From assembly GCA_046349875.1 (NCBI GenBank), contig JAXMBN010000042.1:1-46295 (forward strand): a DNA stretch of 46,295 nt. Direction: 5' to 3'. How positions within the stretch are numbered: position 1 is the first letter of the stretch; every line of letters begins with the position of its first letter. Of the stretch, positions 7,108 through 15,921 are shown piece after piece. The translations under genes were made by a program, and so were the position numbers. The notes beneath the pieces were generated by a model, which saw nothing but the letters and a program-made list of their open reading frames with translations, was not told where the DNA came from and searched no databases. Source of the DNA: JAXMBN01 sp046349875. Lineage in GTDB: Bacteria; Planctomycetota; Planctomycetia; Pirellulales; Pirellulaceae.

Positions 7108-9924
7108 ATGAAAGCCGACGAACTACGGGAAAAGTACTTATCCTTCTATCAAACGAAGGGGCACTCGCGGCAGGCGAGCGATGTGTTGGTGCCGACCTGG
7201 GATCCTTCGGTATTGTTCACTCCGGCCGGGATGAATCCATTTAAGGATCACTTTCTTGGAAAGGTGAAGCTCGAGTTTACTCGCGCGACCACGTGCCAAA
7301 AGTGCTTGCGAACGGGGGACATCGATAACGTTGGGCGAACGGCCTATCACCACACGTTCTTCGAGATGTTGGGCAACTTCAGCTTTGGTGATTACTTCAA
7401 GACCGAGGCTATTTCGTGGGCATGGGAATTCTTGACAGACAAGAAGTGGCTTGGCATCGATCCAGCTCGCTTGAGTGTTACCGTCTACAAGGACGATGAT
7501 GAAGCGGCTTCGATTTGGAATGAGAAGATCGGCCTACCAACGGCTCGTATTGCGCGGATGGATGAGGACGAAAATTTTTGGCCAGCGAGCGCTCCAAGCC
7601 AAGGTCCTGATGGTGTGTGCGGACCATGCAGTGAAATCTACTATCAATTGGATAGTGGCAAGTCGGTGGAAATTTGGAACTTGGTGTTCACGCAATTCAA
7701 TCGTGTAGGTGAACCACCAGATAATCTTCGTCCATTGCCGAGCAAGAATATCGATACGGGCATGGGGATGGAACGCACGGCTAGCGTCTTGCAGGGAGTG
7801 CCGAGCAATTTTCATATCGATATCCTTTTCCCGATCGTGAAGGCAGCAGCCGAGGTTGTGGGAATGGAGTACTCGTACGAAAGCGATAATGGCCGCCGCC
7901 TGCGACGCATCACCGATCACGTTCGCGCTTGCACTTTCGCGATTCATGAAAACGTCTATCCAGGACCTAAGAAAGCTCGTTACGTCATTAAGCGACTGGT
8001 ACGTCGCGCCGTGTTGGATGGCCATCAGATGGGAATGCGCGAGCCCTTCCTGTATCAACTGGTTCCAGTTGTGGCAGACATGATGAAGGCTGTGTATCCC
8101 GAACTCACGGAGACGGTGACTCGGGTCGCTCAGGTATTGAAGACCGAAGAAGCAGACTTCTTCAACACGATCGATGCCGGTTTGGCTCGCATTCAGAAGG
8201 TCTTTAGTGATCTCGAATCGAATAAGCGAGGAATGGTAGATGGACGCGAAGCAGCGACCCTGTATCAAACCTATGGCGTACCTCCCGAGCTCTTCCAAGG
8301 ATTAGCAGCCGAACGAAATTTGACGTTCGATTGGGACGGCTACAAGCAAGCGATGTCCGAGCATGAGATCATCAGCGGCACCGGCCGAAAAGAGCTCTTT
8401 CAGACGGGCCCCATCGAGACGCTCAAAGAAGCTCTGTTCCGGAGTGACTTCTTGGGGTACGAAACAACCTCGGCACCGTGCGTCATCAAGGGGATTATCG
8501 TAGGCAAGCCTGAGAACGATCGATTGATCAGCACGCTGAAGAGCGATAGTGCCAGCAGCGAACCGGTACGCATCGTATTGGATCGTTCTCCGTTTTATGG
8601 CGAGAGTGGTGGGCAGGTTGGTGATTCGGGGGTGTTGGAAGCCAACGGCGTCCTTTTCCGTGTCAAAGATACACAGCGACATGGTGAGTTGATCGTGCAC
8701 TCGGGCCACCTGGAGAAAGGTGAGCTACGTGAAGGGATGGAGGTGACTGCCAAAGTCGACGAGTCTCGTCGCTCTGCCATTCGACGAGCCCACTCTGCAA
8801 CGCACATGCTCCATCATGCTCTTCAGAAAACGCTGGGCGGACATGCTCAGCAACAGGGAAGCAAGGTAGATGCCGACTGGCTTCGATTTGACTTTTCCAA
8901 TCAAGACGCGCTCGAGGAAACTCAGCTGTCCTCGATCGAATCGATTGTGAATGATCGAGTGCATGAGGCTAGCCCCATACGTGCTGAGTTGCTTCCATTG
9001 GCGGATGCTCGCAAAGCAGGGGCGATGATGCTCTTCGGTGAAAAATACCCTGACCCTGTTCGCATGGTCAGCATGGGAGCATTTTCGAAAGAGCTTTGTG
9101 GTGGTACTCACTTGCAACGCACCGATGAGGTCGAGGCGTTTGAGTTGATCTCGGAAGAAAGTGTATCGGCCGGGACGCGTCGTATCGAAGCCTATACCGG
9201 ATCGCGGGCGAAAGAACATCGCGAGTTGGTTCAAAAGATTGCTCAGGAAGCAGCCAAGATTCTCGGTTGCAAAGTGGAGCAGTTGGCTCAGGGTGTGGTC
9301 GATGCGATGCACGTGACCCGCAAGCTGAAAAAGCAGCTTTCCGGCGGTGGCGAATCGCAAGAAGCAGCACCCAAGGTAAGTGTTGTTTCGAGCGGGGATT
9401 CCTACCGCGATTTGCGGCTTTGTTTGAAGACCGCTGCGCGGGCCTTGAACGTAGGGTTGCTCGAAGTTCCTGCGAGACTCGAGTCGATCCTCGACGAACA
9501 AGTCTCTCTGCGAAGCCAATTGGAAGTTCTGGCGAAGAGTGGGCAAACTTCTGCGGCAGATCTGCTTGCAACTTCCGAATTGGTATCGGGAGTGCGCGTG
9601 GTTGTGGCCGAAACGCCAGGTGCCAATCCAAATCTCATGCGACAATGGATCGATCAGATTCGTAAGACTCAAGCGGAACCAACGGCTGTCCTTCTTGGAA
9701 GTCGTGCTGGTGACGATAAGGTTTTGCTCGTATGCGGATTGAGTAAAGAGTTGACCGATCGCAAGTTATCGGCGGGTGGATGGATTACACCGGTGGCCGA
9801 GATCGTCGGTGGAGGCGGTGGAGGAAAACCTGACCTAGCACAGGCAGGCGGAAGGTTTCCCGACAAGCTTCCTGAAGCGCTCGAAAAAGCCAAGACCGTC
9901 ATCCGAACTTTGGTTGGTGGTTGA
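7108..9924 (+). CDS. alaS: Alanine--tRNA ligase
   Basis: Cytoplasmic class II synthetase charging tRNA(Ala), 938 residues, somewhat longer than the usual ~875. The N-terminal catalytic domain shows FTPAGMNPFKDHFLG, TCQKCLRTGDIDNVGRT and FFEMLGNFSFGDYFK, then NIDTGMGMERTASVL. The editing domain carries the zinc-site pattern HSATHMLHHAL (His ~562 and ~566) and CGGTH (Cys ~664, His ~668). The DHHA1/C-Ala region ends in GGGGGGKPDLAQAGG, the glycine-rich motif of AlaRS. All motifs are intact, so both aminoacylation and editing should work. It is transcribed alone; a repeat-rich gap follows. No T-box leader was seen. Confidence 0.98.
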   Translation: MKADELREKYLSFYQTKGHSRQASDVLVPTWDPSVLFTPAGMNPFKDHFLGKVKLEFTRATTCQKCLRTGDIDNVGRTAYHHTFFEMLGNFSFGDYFKTEAISWAWEFLTDKKWLGIDPARLSVTVYKDDDEAASIWNEKIGLPTARIARMDEDENFWPASAPSQGPDGVCGPCSEIYYQLDSGKSVEIWNLVFTQFNRVGEPPDNLRPLPSKNIDTGMGMERTASVLQGVPSNFHIDILFPIVKAAAEVVGMEYSYESDNGRRLRRITDHVRACTFAIHENVYPGPKKARYVIKRLVRRAVLDGHQMGMREPFLYQLVPVVADMMKAVYPELTETVTRVAQVLKTEEADFFNTIDAGLARIQKVFSDLESNKRGMVDGREAATLYQTYGVPPELFQGLAAERNLTFDWDGYKQAMSEHEIISGTGRKELFQTGPIETLKEALFRSDFLGYETTSAPCVIKGIIVGKPENDRLISTLKSDSASSEPVRIVLDRSPFYGESGGQVGDSGVLEANGVLFRVKDTQRHGELIVHSGHLEKGELREGMEVTAKVDESRRSAIRRAHSATHMLHHALQKTLGGHAQQQGSKVDADWLRFDFSNQDALEETQLSSIESIVNDRVHEASPIRAELLPLADARKAGAMMLFGEKYPDPVRMVSMGAFSKELCGGTHLQRTDEVEAFELISEESVSAGTRRIEAYTGSRAKEHRELVQKIAQEAAKILGCKVEQLAQGVVDAMHVTRKLKKQLSGGGESQEAAPKVSVVSSGDSYRDLRLCLKTAARALNVGLLEVPARLESILDEQVSLRSQLEVLAKSGQTSAADLLATSELVSGVRVVVAETPGANPNLMRQWIDQIRKTQAEPTAVLLGSRAGDDKVLLVCGLSKELTDRKLSAGGWITPVAEIVGGGGGGKPDLAQAGGRFPDKLPEALEKAKTVIRTLVGG

Positions 9925-10065
9925 AGATAGCAACCGCGTTGTTTGCTGGTAAGACTCAGCAAGTTCATGACTTGCTGAGGCAATGGCGGCAATGAGGATC
10001 GAAGACGTCTTCGAATGGCGACCTTCGAGTGATAGGTCTTCTTCGCATGGGCCGTAATCATCCCA

Positions 10066-10270
10066 ACCCGACGAGGACGCGTCAGCGAGGGACAACTTAT
10101 TTCATAACCCGAAGCGCAAGTTTTGAAGTTGCCATTGATTCTTATCACAACCCGATGCGTCAGCGAGGGGACTGATTTTTTGCAGTGATTTTCCTTGTTC
10201 GAGACATCCCTTGCTAACGCTACGTGATATGAGGAATGGGGATCCCTCGCTGACGCGTCGGGTTGTGAAA
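10066..10270. repeat. Dispersed repeat cluster with 26-bp inverted arms
   Basis: This holds the same family as at 3.0-3.6 kb. CACAACCCGATGCGTCAGCG begins the left arm (10146-10171), and its near-perfect reverse complement (10242-10267) matches at 24 of 26 positions. A third, decayed copy in the right-arm orientation lies at ~10205-10230, and two more partial forward units lie at ~10069-10095 and ~10103-10125. It fills most of the 400-bp gap between alaS and the murJ end, which are convergent genes. A transcript across it could fold into a long hairpin and may serve as a bidirectional termination or stability element. Confidence 0.7.
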
Positions 10271-10336
10271 ATCAAGGCTTTCTGCACGCCGACCGCTCAT
10301 TAGCGCAACTCCAAAAAACGCAAGGCAAGGGACTGC

Positions 10337-11836
10337 TCAAGGGGATGGGGAAGTGTTTCCGCTCCCTTTTCCTTTCCGGAGCTGTTGCACGTAGGGATAT
10401 TGAATTCCTAGGTAAGTGATCGCGGCTATGGGAGCAGCCACAAACGTTCCATAGGGATCGATTCGTGAATCAATGAACCAAGCGATCCCGCAGGCAAGTG
10501 CTGTCACGGCTAAGCTTCGCAACCATGTGGCCATCAATCGAAGGTCGACATAGCAACCCACGGCTCGGTGAAGCGTGATGGCTAAGACGGCCGTGACGAC
10601 CACAAAGTAACCCGAGGTGGCCCAAGCAATTCCATCAATTCCCCAAGTCTTCGTGGTTAAGAACTTGAAGACATAGGCAAGTGAAATGCAGATCACGGTT
10701 ACACAGGTGGGGCGCCAGTACTGGCCCAATGTGTAGTGTCCGCGAGCAAACAGATCGGCGATAGTGGCCCCTGCAAACATCCAAAGCAGAATCTGAAACA
10801 GGCGAGCCACTTCGCGAGTATCAACGGCAGTGAAGGAACCTCGTTCGAGAAGATCGCGAACAACGGGGGCTGCAAAGAGTAAACCTCCCATGACGATCGG
10901 TGTCACGATCAAGAGGAAGGCATGAAGGCCCATCTTGATGCGATGGGAAAGCTCCGTGCCGGGATCGCTTGCATCGACCTTGGAGAGCTTGGGAAAGAGG
11001 ACGGTAAGCAGTCCACCGGAAGCAATCGAAAGGAGGGCCTGAATGAATCGCGTTGCGTATCCGAGGTGGGCGATGCTTCCTTCTTCTAATTGGGAACCCA
11101 AGAAACGATCTACGATTGGATCGATGCGAACATAAGCGCCACCCAAGAGTAAGGGAAGCCACTGAAGAAGCATCGTCTTGAGTTTGGGATGATGCAATGC
11201 CCAACTCGCCAATGAGGCTCGCAGGGGAATGGCTAACAAAATCACTTGGATCAAACCGGACACCATGATCGACCACGCATAGCCCAAAATGCCATAGGAA
11301 AGCCATGCATAGGCCAAGACGAGATTGAGAGCTGCACCCAAGAATGCCGTAAACGACGGCCATGCAAATCCCATACTTGCGTTTTCGATGCTTGTTAACC
11401 AAGCCACAATCACACCAAGTTCCAATTGCCAAGCCAGGATAGCAAGACATTGCGACGCGAGGCGATGCGTATCAGGATCGAAGCCAGGGCACAAAAGAGT
11501 GATGGCTTGATCGCTTCCCAGAGAAAGTAGAAGGCAGAGCAGGGTGCTGATCGCGACAAGCCACGTTCCTGTCGCTGTGGCTAACTTCCATGCGTCTGGA
11601 TCATGTCGATTGGAAGCCAACGACAGCGTTAACGTTGGAATCAATACATAGCTCAATGAAACGGTGAGGATTGTGTTGAGCGTCGTAGGGATCGTCAATG
11701 CAGCATTGAATGCATCGATCACAGAAGTGGCGCCAAAGCGTTCAGCGATGACAACTTGTAACGCGAACTGCGTCACAAGTTGAAGGGCGGCAATGCCAGA
11801 GACGATGGTCACGCTGCGGAGGATCGATACATTCAT
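10337..11836 (-). CDS. murJ: MurJ/MviN-family lipid flippase
   Basis: A 499-residue integral membrane protein with about 13-14 hydrophobic helices throughout, the architecture of the MOP-superfamily MurJ lipid II flippase. The N-terminus (TIVSGIAALQLVTQFALQVV, AERFGATSVIDAFNAALTIP) matches the start pattern of MviN proteins, in which an early helix is followed by a DAFNAA-type motif. The central FGATRFIQAL-like region is replaced by LGYATRFIQALLSIASGGLL, also typical. It is the last gene of a minus-strand run after gatA and gatB, with a 45-bp gap, so likely co-transcribed. A related O-antigen or exopolysaccharide flippase cannot be excluded from sequence alone, but the N-terminus favours MurJ. 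Confidence 0.78.
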   Translation of the reverse strand: MNVSILRSVTIVSGIAALQLVTQFALQVVIAERFGATSVIDAFNAALTIPTTLNTILTVSLSYVLIPTLTLSLASNRHDPDAWKLATATGTWLVAISTLLCLLLSLGSDQAITLLCPGFDPDTHRLASQCLAILAWQLELGVIVAWLTSIENASMGFAWPSFTAFLGAALNLVLAYAWLSYGILGYAWSIMVSGLIQVILLAIPLRASLASWALHHPKLKTMLLQWLPLLLGGAYVRIDPIVDRFLGSQLEEGSIAHLGYATRFIQALLSIASGGLLTVLFPKLSKVDASDPGTELSHRIKMGLHAFLLIVTPIVMGGLLFAAPVVRDLLERGSFTAVDTREVARLFQILLWMFAGATIADLFARGHYTLGQYWRPTCVTVICISLAYVFKFLTTKTWGIDGIAWATSGYFVVVTAVLAITLHRAVGCYVDLRLMATWLRSLAVTALACGIAWFIDSRIDPYGTFVAAPIAAITYLGIQYPYVQQLRKGKGSGNTSPSP

Positions 11837-11881
11837 TCCTGACTCACACCGTGATGGAAAGCGTTGGGCGGTTGCCGCAAT

Positions 11882-13372
11882 TTAGAATTGAGTTTCAATC
11901 AGTTTGAGACAAATGTCTTGCACGATTCGTGGATCCGCATTGGAATTTCGTTTGCGAGCCTGGCCGACAAGACTGCCAATCGCTTTGGCATTGCCCGCTT
12001 TGACTTTGGCAACGACGTCGGGATTGGCCTCTAAGAGTTCTTTGCACAGGGACTCCATCTCACTTTGATCGACTTGAGTGATTCCAAGCGATTGAATCGC
12101 ATCGGCTACCGAAGCTTGAACATTGGAAGCCAAATATTGGAAGACTTCTTTGCTCCGGGCGGAGTCGAGCTCTCCTTGATCGATGGCGCGAATCAGATTG
12201 CCAAGACGCTGAGCAGAAAGTGGGAAGGACGCGATGCCTGTGTTGTTCTCTTTTAGGAATCGCAAAACATCTTGTTGCATCCAGCTACTAGCACGTTTCG
12301 ACGATGCACCTTCGCGAATCAGGTCTTCAAAGAAGTTGGTAACGTCCATACCCTGAGAAACGAGAACGGAAGCATCGTATGCCTTGAGATCATACTGAGT
12401 TCGAAATCGCGAGCGTTTGGCTCGGGGCGATTCGCAGACCGTTTGTCCGATGGTTTCAATCTGTTCCGATGAAAGAACCACGGGGACGAGGTCGGGATCA
12501 GGGAAGTAGCGATAGTCCGCTGATTCTTCTTTCTCGCGTTGCAGGCTGGTCACACCGGCATCATCGTCCCAACCGCGGGTTTGCTTGGTTCCATGGGCTA
12601 ACGTTTTGCCATCCTCTTGCCATTGGCGCCAAAGTCTTTGCGATTCGTATTGAAGGGCGCGTTCGACGGCACGAAAGCTATTGAGGTTCTTGATTTCGGT
12701 AATAGGAGTTGCCAATGTCTTGCCATCGCGATCGATATGGAGATTGACATTGGCATCGACGCGAAGACTTCCTTCTTGCATGTTGCAGTCGGAAACATCG
12801 AGATAGGTTAACAGTAGCTTGAGTTCCTCGAGATACGCTTTGGCCTCATCGGCGGAGGAAATATCCGGTTCAGAAACGATTTCAAGCAACGGTGTTCCGG
12901 TTCGATTGAGATCGATGCGAGTGTCGGACTTGCCACCACCTTCATCATGCATGCTCTTGCCAGCGTCTTCTTCGAGGTGAGCGCGAATGAGTCGAATCTT
13001 TTTGGTGGGTTGGTCGGGCTCTTCGCCACCGATCTCCAAATAGCCACCCACGCAGATGGGAAGATCGAATTGACTGATTTGATATCCCTTGGGGAGATCT
13101 GGATAAAAGTAGTTTTTGCGGTCCCACTTGGTGAAGTGTGGAATGGTGCAGTGAAGGGCTAGCCCCGTTTTTACGGCCAATTGAACGGCTTGCTCATTCA
13201 TGACCGGAAGGGATCCGGGCATGCCCAGGCAAACAGGACATACTTGCGTATTGGGTGGTTCTCCAAACCGCGTCGAGCATCGGCAGAACAACTTGGTCGA
13301 TGTCTTCAACTGCACGTGGACTTCAAGTCCGACCACCATGCGATAGGGCGAGGATTGCGAGTCTGCGGTCAT
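11882..13372 (-). CDS. gatB: Asp-tRNA(Asn)/Glu-tRNA(Gln) amidotransferase subunit B
   Basis: Kinase/tRNA-binding subunit of GatCAB, which converts mischarged Glu-tRNA(Gln) or Asp-tRNA(Asn) by transamidation; 496 residues, a normal length. Motifs seen are VGLEVHVQLKTSTKLFCRCS, the second zinc cysteine pair in QVCPVCLGMPGSLPV, WDRKNYFYPDLPKGYQISQF, and the YRYFPDPDLVP signature. The C-terminal YqeY-like tail domain ends in GSLVGQARKRNSNADP. It starts 24 bp after gatA and is followed by murJ. gatC, the small third subunit, is not in the window and must be encoded elsewhere. Confidence 0.97.
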   Translation of the reverse strand: MTADSQSSPYRMVVGLEVHVQLKTSTKLFCRCSTRFGEPPNTQVCPVCLGMPGSLPVMNEQAVQLAVKTGLALHCTIPHFTKWDRKNYFYPDLPKGYQISQFDLPICVGGYLEIGGEEPDQPTKKIRLIRAHLEEDAGKSMHDEGGGKSDTRIDLNRTGTPLLEIVSEPDISSADEAKAYLEELKLLLTYLDVSDCNMQEGSLRVDANVNLHIDRDGKTLATPITEIKNLNSFRAVERALQYESQRLWRQWQEDGKTLAHGTKQTRGWDDDAGVTSLQREKEESADYRYFPDPDLVPVVLSSEQIETIGQTVCESPRAKRSRFRTQYDLKAYDASVLVSQGMDVTNFFEDLIREGASSKRASSWMQQDVLRFLKENNTGIASFPLSAQRLGNLIRAIDQGELDSARSKEVFQYLASNVQASVADAIQSLGITQVDQSEMESLCKELLEANPDVVAKVKAGNAKAIGSLVGQARKRNSNADPRIVQDICLKLIETQF

Positions 13373-13396
13373 GAGCGTTTCCTTCAGCGAGCCCTC

Positions 13397-14872
13397 CTAG
13401 GAAGGAAACTCGGGTGTGTATTCCGTATGAGTTTGATAACGATGAGCGATTTGCAGCAGGGCTTCTTCGCACAAGGGTGCCGCTTGCAGTTGCATTCCAA
13501 TGGGAAGACCCTCTGCGGTTTTGCCACAGGGAATCGAAATCGCAGGGATCCCTGCTAGGTTGGCTCCGACGGTATACCAATCTTCCAGGTACATTTGCAC
13601 GGGATCGGACACCTTTTCACCAATCGTAAAGGCTGGGCCAGGAGTCGTTGGTCCCAGGAGAACATCGACCTTTGCGAAGACCTTATCGTAATCTTGACGG
13701 ATGAGGCGACGGACTCGCAATGCTTTCAAGTAGTAGGCATCGTAGTACCCGGAACTCAATGCATAGGTCCCTAACATGATTCGCCGTTTGACTTCGGTTC
13801 CAAAGCCTTCGCCTCGCGAGCGGCAATACATATCGATAAGAGGCGATGATTGGGACTGCGACTCAGAATGTTTGGGAGATCGATAGCCATAATGTGCACC
13901 ATCGAATCGTGAAAGGTTACTGCTCGCCTCGCTCGGTGCAATGATGTAGTAGGCGGGCACCGCATATTCAGCAAGCGGCAACTCGACATCGACGATCTCA
14001 GCACCCATCGCTCGGAATTGCTCGATCGCGGAAGCGATGGCTTGACGAATCTCGGGGTCCAATCCCTCATGGTCCAAGTGCTGACGTGCTACGCCGACGC
14101 GTAGATTCGAACGAGTATCGTGAAGATTCAATCTCGGTGGTGGCAATTGAATGCTTGTGGAGTCGCGCGGATCATGACCGGCAACGACACAATAAAGCTC
14201 TGCCAACTCTTCGACGGTGCGTCCAAAGACACCAACTGTATCGAGGCTACTGGCATACGCGACGAGGCCATAGCGACTGAGCCGACCGTAGGTTGGTTTC
14301 AATCCACACACGCCGCAGTATGCAGCAGGTTGCCGAATCGAACCTCCCGTATCGGTACCAATCGACCAAGGAGCAAAGCGGGCTGCGATGGAAGCCGCCG
14401 AGCCACCACTGCTTCCACCGGTTGTTCGGGTCGGATTCCATGGATTGCGAGCCGGCCCGAAGATGCTTGTTTCCGTCGATCCACCCATCGCGAACTCGTC
14501 GAGATTGGCCTTTCCAAGTCGAACCAATCCCGCATCGTCTAGTCGTTCTACCACGGTGGCTTGGTAAGGTGGAACGAAGTGTTCGAGGTATCGCGACCCG
14601 CAAGACGTGGTTGTACCCTTCGTGCAAAGGATGTCTTTGAGTACGTACGGGATTCCATCCCAGGCCGATTTGGGTTTTCCCGCCGCTCGACGTTGGTCCG
14701 ACGCGTGCGCAGCCGCTCGAGCGGATTCTGCTTCGACGCGGTTGAGGATATTCCACGTCGCGTTTTGACGTTCGATTTGGCTCAAAAACGCATCAACGAG
14801 TGCTTGGCTCGTTAATTTGCCGGAAGCGAGCTGCGTTTTTACTTCTTTTAGGGGTAGTTTGGTGGTGTCCAT
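13397..14872 (-). CDS. gatA: Asp-tRNA(Asn)/Glu-tRNA(Gln) amidotransferase subunit A
   Basis: The amidase subunit of GatCAB, releasing ammonia from glutamine for tRNA transamidation. The start at 14872 (MDTTKLPLKEVKTQL) gives 491 residues and places the amidase-signature triad at Lys79 (PYVLKDILC), Ser154 (TTGGSSGGSAA) and Ser178 (GTDTGGSIRQPA). This is the numbering I recall for characterised GatA proteins, which argues against the 28-residue upstream extension also open in frame. It is the first gene of the minus-strand run gatA-gatB-murJ. The 209 bp upstream separate it from a divergent glycosyltransferase gene and must contain its promoter. No catalytic residue is missing. Confidence 0.97.
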   Translation of the reverse strand: MDTTKLPLKEVKTQLASGKLTSQALVDAFLSQIERQNATWNILNRVEAESARAAAHASDQRRAAGKPKSAWDGIPYVLKDILCTKGTTTSCGSRYLEHFVPPYQATVVERLDDAGLVRLGKANLDEFAMGGSTETSIFGPARNPWNPTRTTGGSSGGSAASIAARFAPWSIGTDTGGSIRQPAAYCGVCGLKPTYGRLSRYGLVAYASSLDTVGVFGRTVEELAELYCVVAGHDPRDSTSIQLPPPRLNLHDTRSNLRVGVARQHLDHEGLDPEIRQAIASAIEQFRAMGAEIVDVELPLAEYAVPAYYIIAPSEASSNLSRFDGAHYGYRSPKHSESQSQSSPLIDMYCRSRGEGFGTEVKRRIMLGTYALSSGYYDAYYLKALRVRRLIRQDYDKVFAKVDVLLGPTTPGPAFTIGEKVSDPVQMYLEDWYTVGANLAGIPAISIPCGKTAEGLPIGMQLQAAPLCEEALLQIAHRYQTHTEYTPEFPS

Positions 14873-15081
14873 AGTTCCAAAGCTTACGGAAATAACGACT
14901 TTTCTGGAACAGGGGAAAAAGTCTTTCGGGGGCTTTGGTGAAGAGCTTCGGCACAAGTAGCGGTGGGGAATGGCCGTGAATATACTGAAATTTCCTTACG
15001 GGGGGCTTTTAAGGCATCATCAGCCTGTAACCTTACCGTTTTGTTATTCTTGCTTTGAGTCTACTCCTAAGAGGCTGTCCC

Positions 15082-15906
15082 GTGAGTTCTGAAATTGGGG
15101 TGTCACCGATCGTACCTGAGGACACCCGAAACGGTGCCCGAAATCGTGTGGCTCCGATCGTCCGTCCGACTTTCGTTCGGGTGGCCATGCCCGCCTACAA
15201 CGAAGAGGCGTCATTGCCACTCTTGATTCCCCGCATCGTGCAGAGTTTGGAAGAAACACCCTGGCAATATGAAATCCTGGTGGTGGATGATGGTAGCGCG
15301 GACCGCACTGCGGAAGTGGTCGAAGAGCTAAGTAAGAGTTACCCGGTGCGTTTGGTGAAGCATGAAGTGAACCGAGGATTGGGGGCAGCCATTTCGACGG
15401 CGGTAACCACCGCGGTTGAAGGGCTCTATGACGACGACATCGTCGTGACGATGGATGCAGACAACACCCATCCTCCTCAGCTTATCTCGCGCATGGTTCC
15501 GATGATTCGTGAAGGACGCGATATCGTCATCGCAAGCCGATTCGAACCAGGTGGCCAAGTCGTCGGATTGTCACGCTTTCGTGAAGTGCTGAGTCTTGGT
15601 GCAAGCTGGATGATGCGCTTGTGCTTTGGTGTGCGCGGATGCAAAGACTATACCTGTGGTTATCGCGCCTATCGCGCCGGGATCCTTCGCCAAGCCCAAA
15701 ATCGATATCACGGTCAACTCGTACGCGAATCTGGATTCGCAAGCATGGCTGAATTGCTACTCAACATTTCAAAGTTGGGAGTTGTGATTGGAGAGGTGCC
15801 GCTCTTGCTACGCTATGACCTGAAGAAAGGGGATAGCAAAATGCGGATTGGGCGCACCATCTATCGTACCATTGCTATGGTTCTTCGACATCGTTTTGGA
15901 AGTTAG
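15082..15906 (+). CDS. Family 2 glycosyltransferase
   Basis: A GT-A-fold inverting glycosyltransferase of the dolichyl-phosphate mannosyltransferase-like group, 274 residues from the GTG at 15082. That start is chosen because AAGAGG lies 7 nt upstream; a TTG at 15055 is also in frame. Visible are the nucleotide-sugar motif MPAYNEEASLPLLIPRI, VVDDGSADRTAEVVEEL, and the metal-binding DxD in TMDADNTHPPQLISRM. The acceptor-side region contains RFEPGGQVVGLSRFR and CGYRAYR. There is no C-terminal transmembrane pair, so it is probably cytoplasmic or peripheral. The FAD-dependent oxidoreductase gene follows by 15 bp, suggesting a two-gene unit. Sugar and acceptor are unknown; a polyprenyl phosphate is the usual acceptor in this group. 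Confidence 0.88.
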   Translation: MSSEIGVSPIVPEDTRNGARNRVAPIVRPTFVRVAMPAYNEEASLPLLIPRIVQSLEETPWQYEILVVDDGSADRTAEVVEELSKSYPVRLVKHEVNRGLGAAISTAVTTAVEGLYDDDIVVTMDADNTHPPQLISRMVPMIREGRDIVIASRFEPGGQVVGLSRFREVLSLGASWMMRLCFGVRGCKDYTCGYRAYRAGILRQAQNRYHGQLVRESGFASMAELLLNISKLGVVIGEVPLLLRYDLKKGDSKMRIGRTIYRTIAMVLRHRFGS

Positions 15907-15921
15907 TCGAGTCCCCGAACG

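Noticed and set aside
8725..9672. Minus-strand 315-codon frame within alaS
   Set aside because: It lies wholly antisense to a conserved, intact synthetase and has no recognisable domain.
14873..14956. 28-residue N-terminal extension of GatA
   Set aside because: The ATG at 14872 puts the catalytic residues at 79, 154 and 178 as in known GatA proteins; the extension is Cys/Ser/Pro/Lys-rich and unlike the family.
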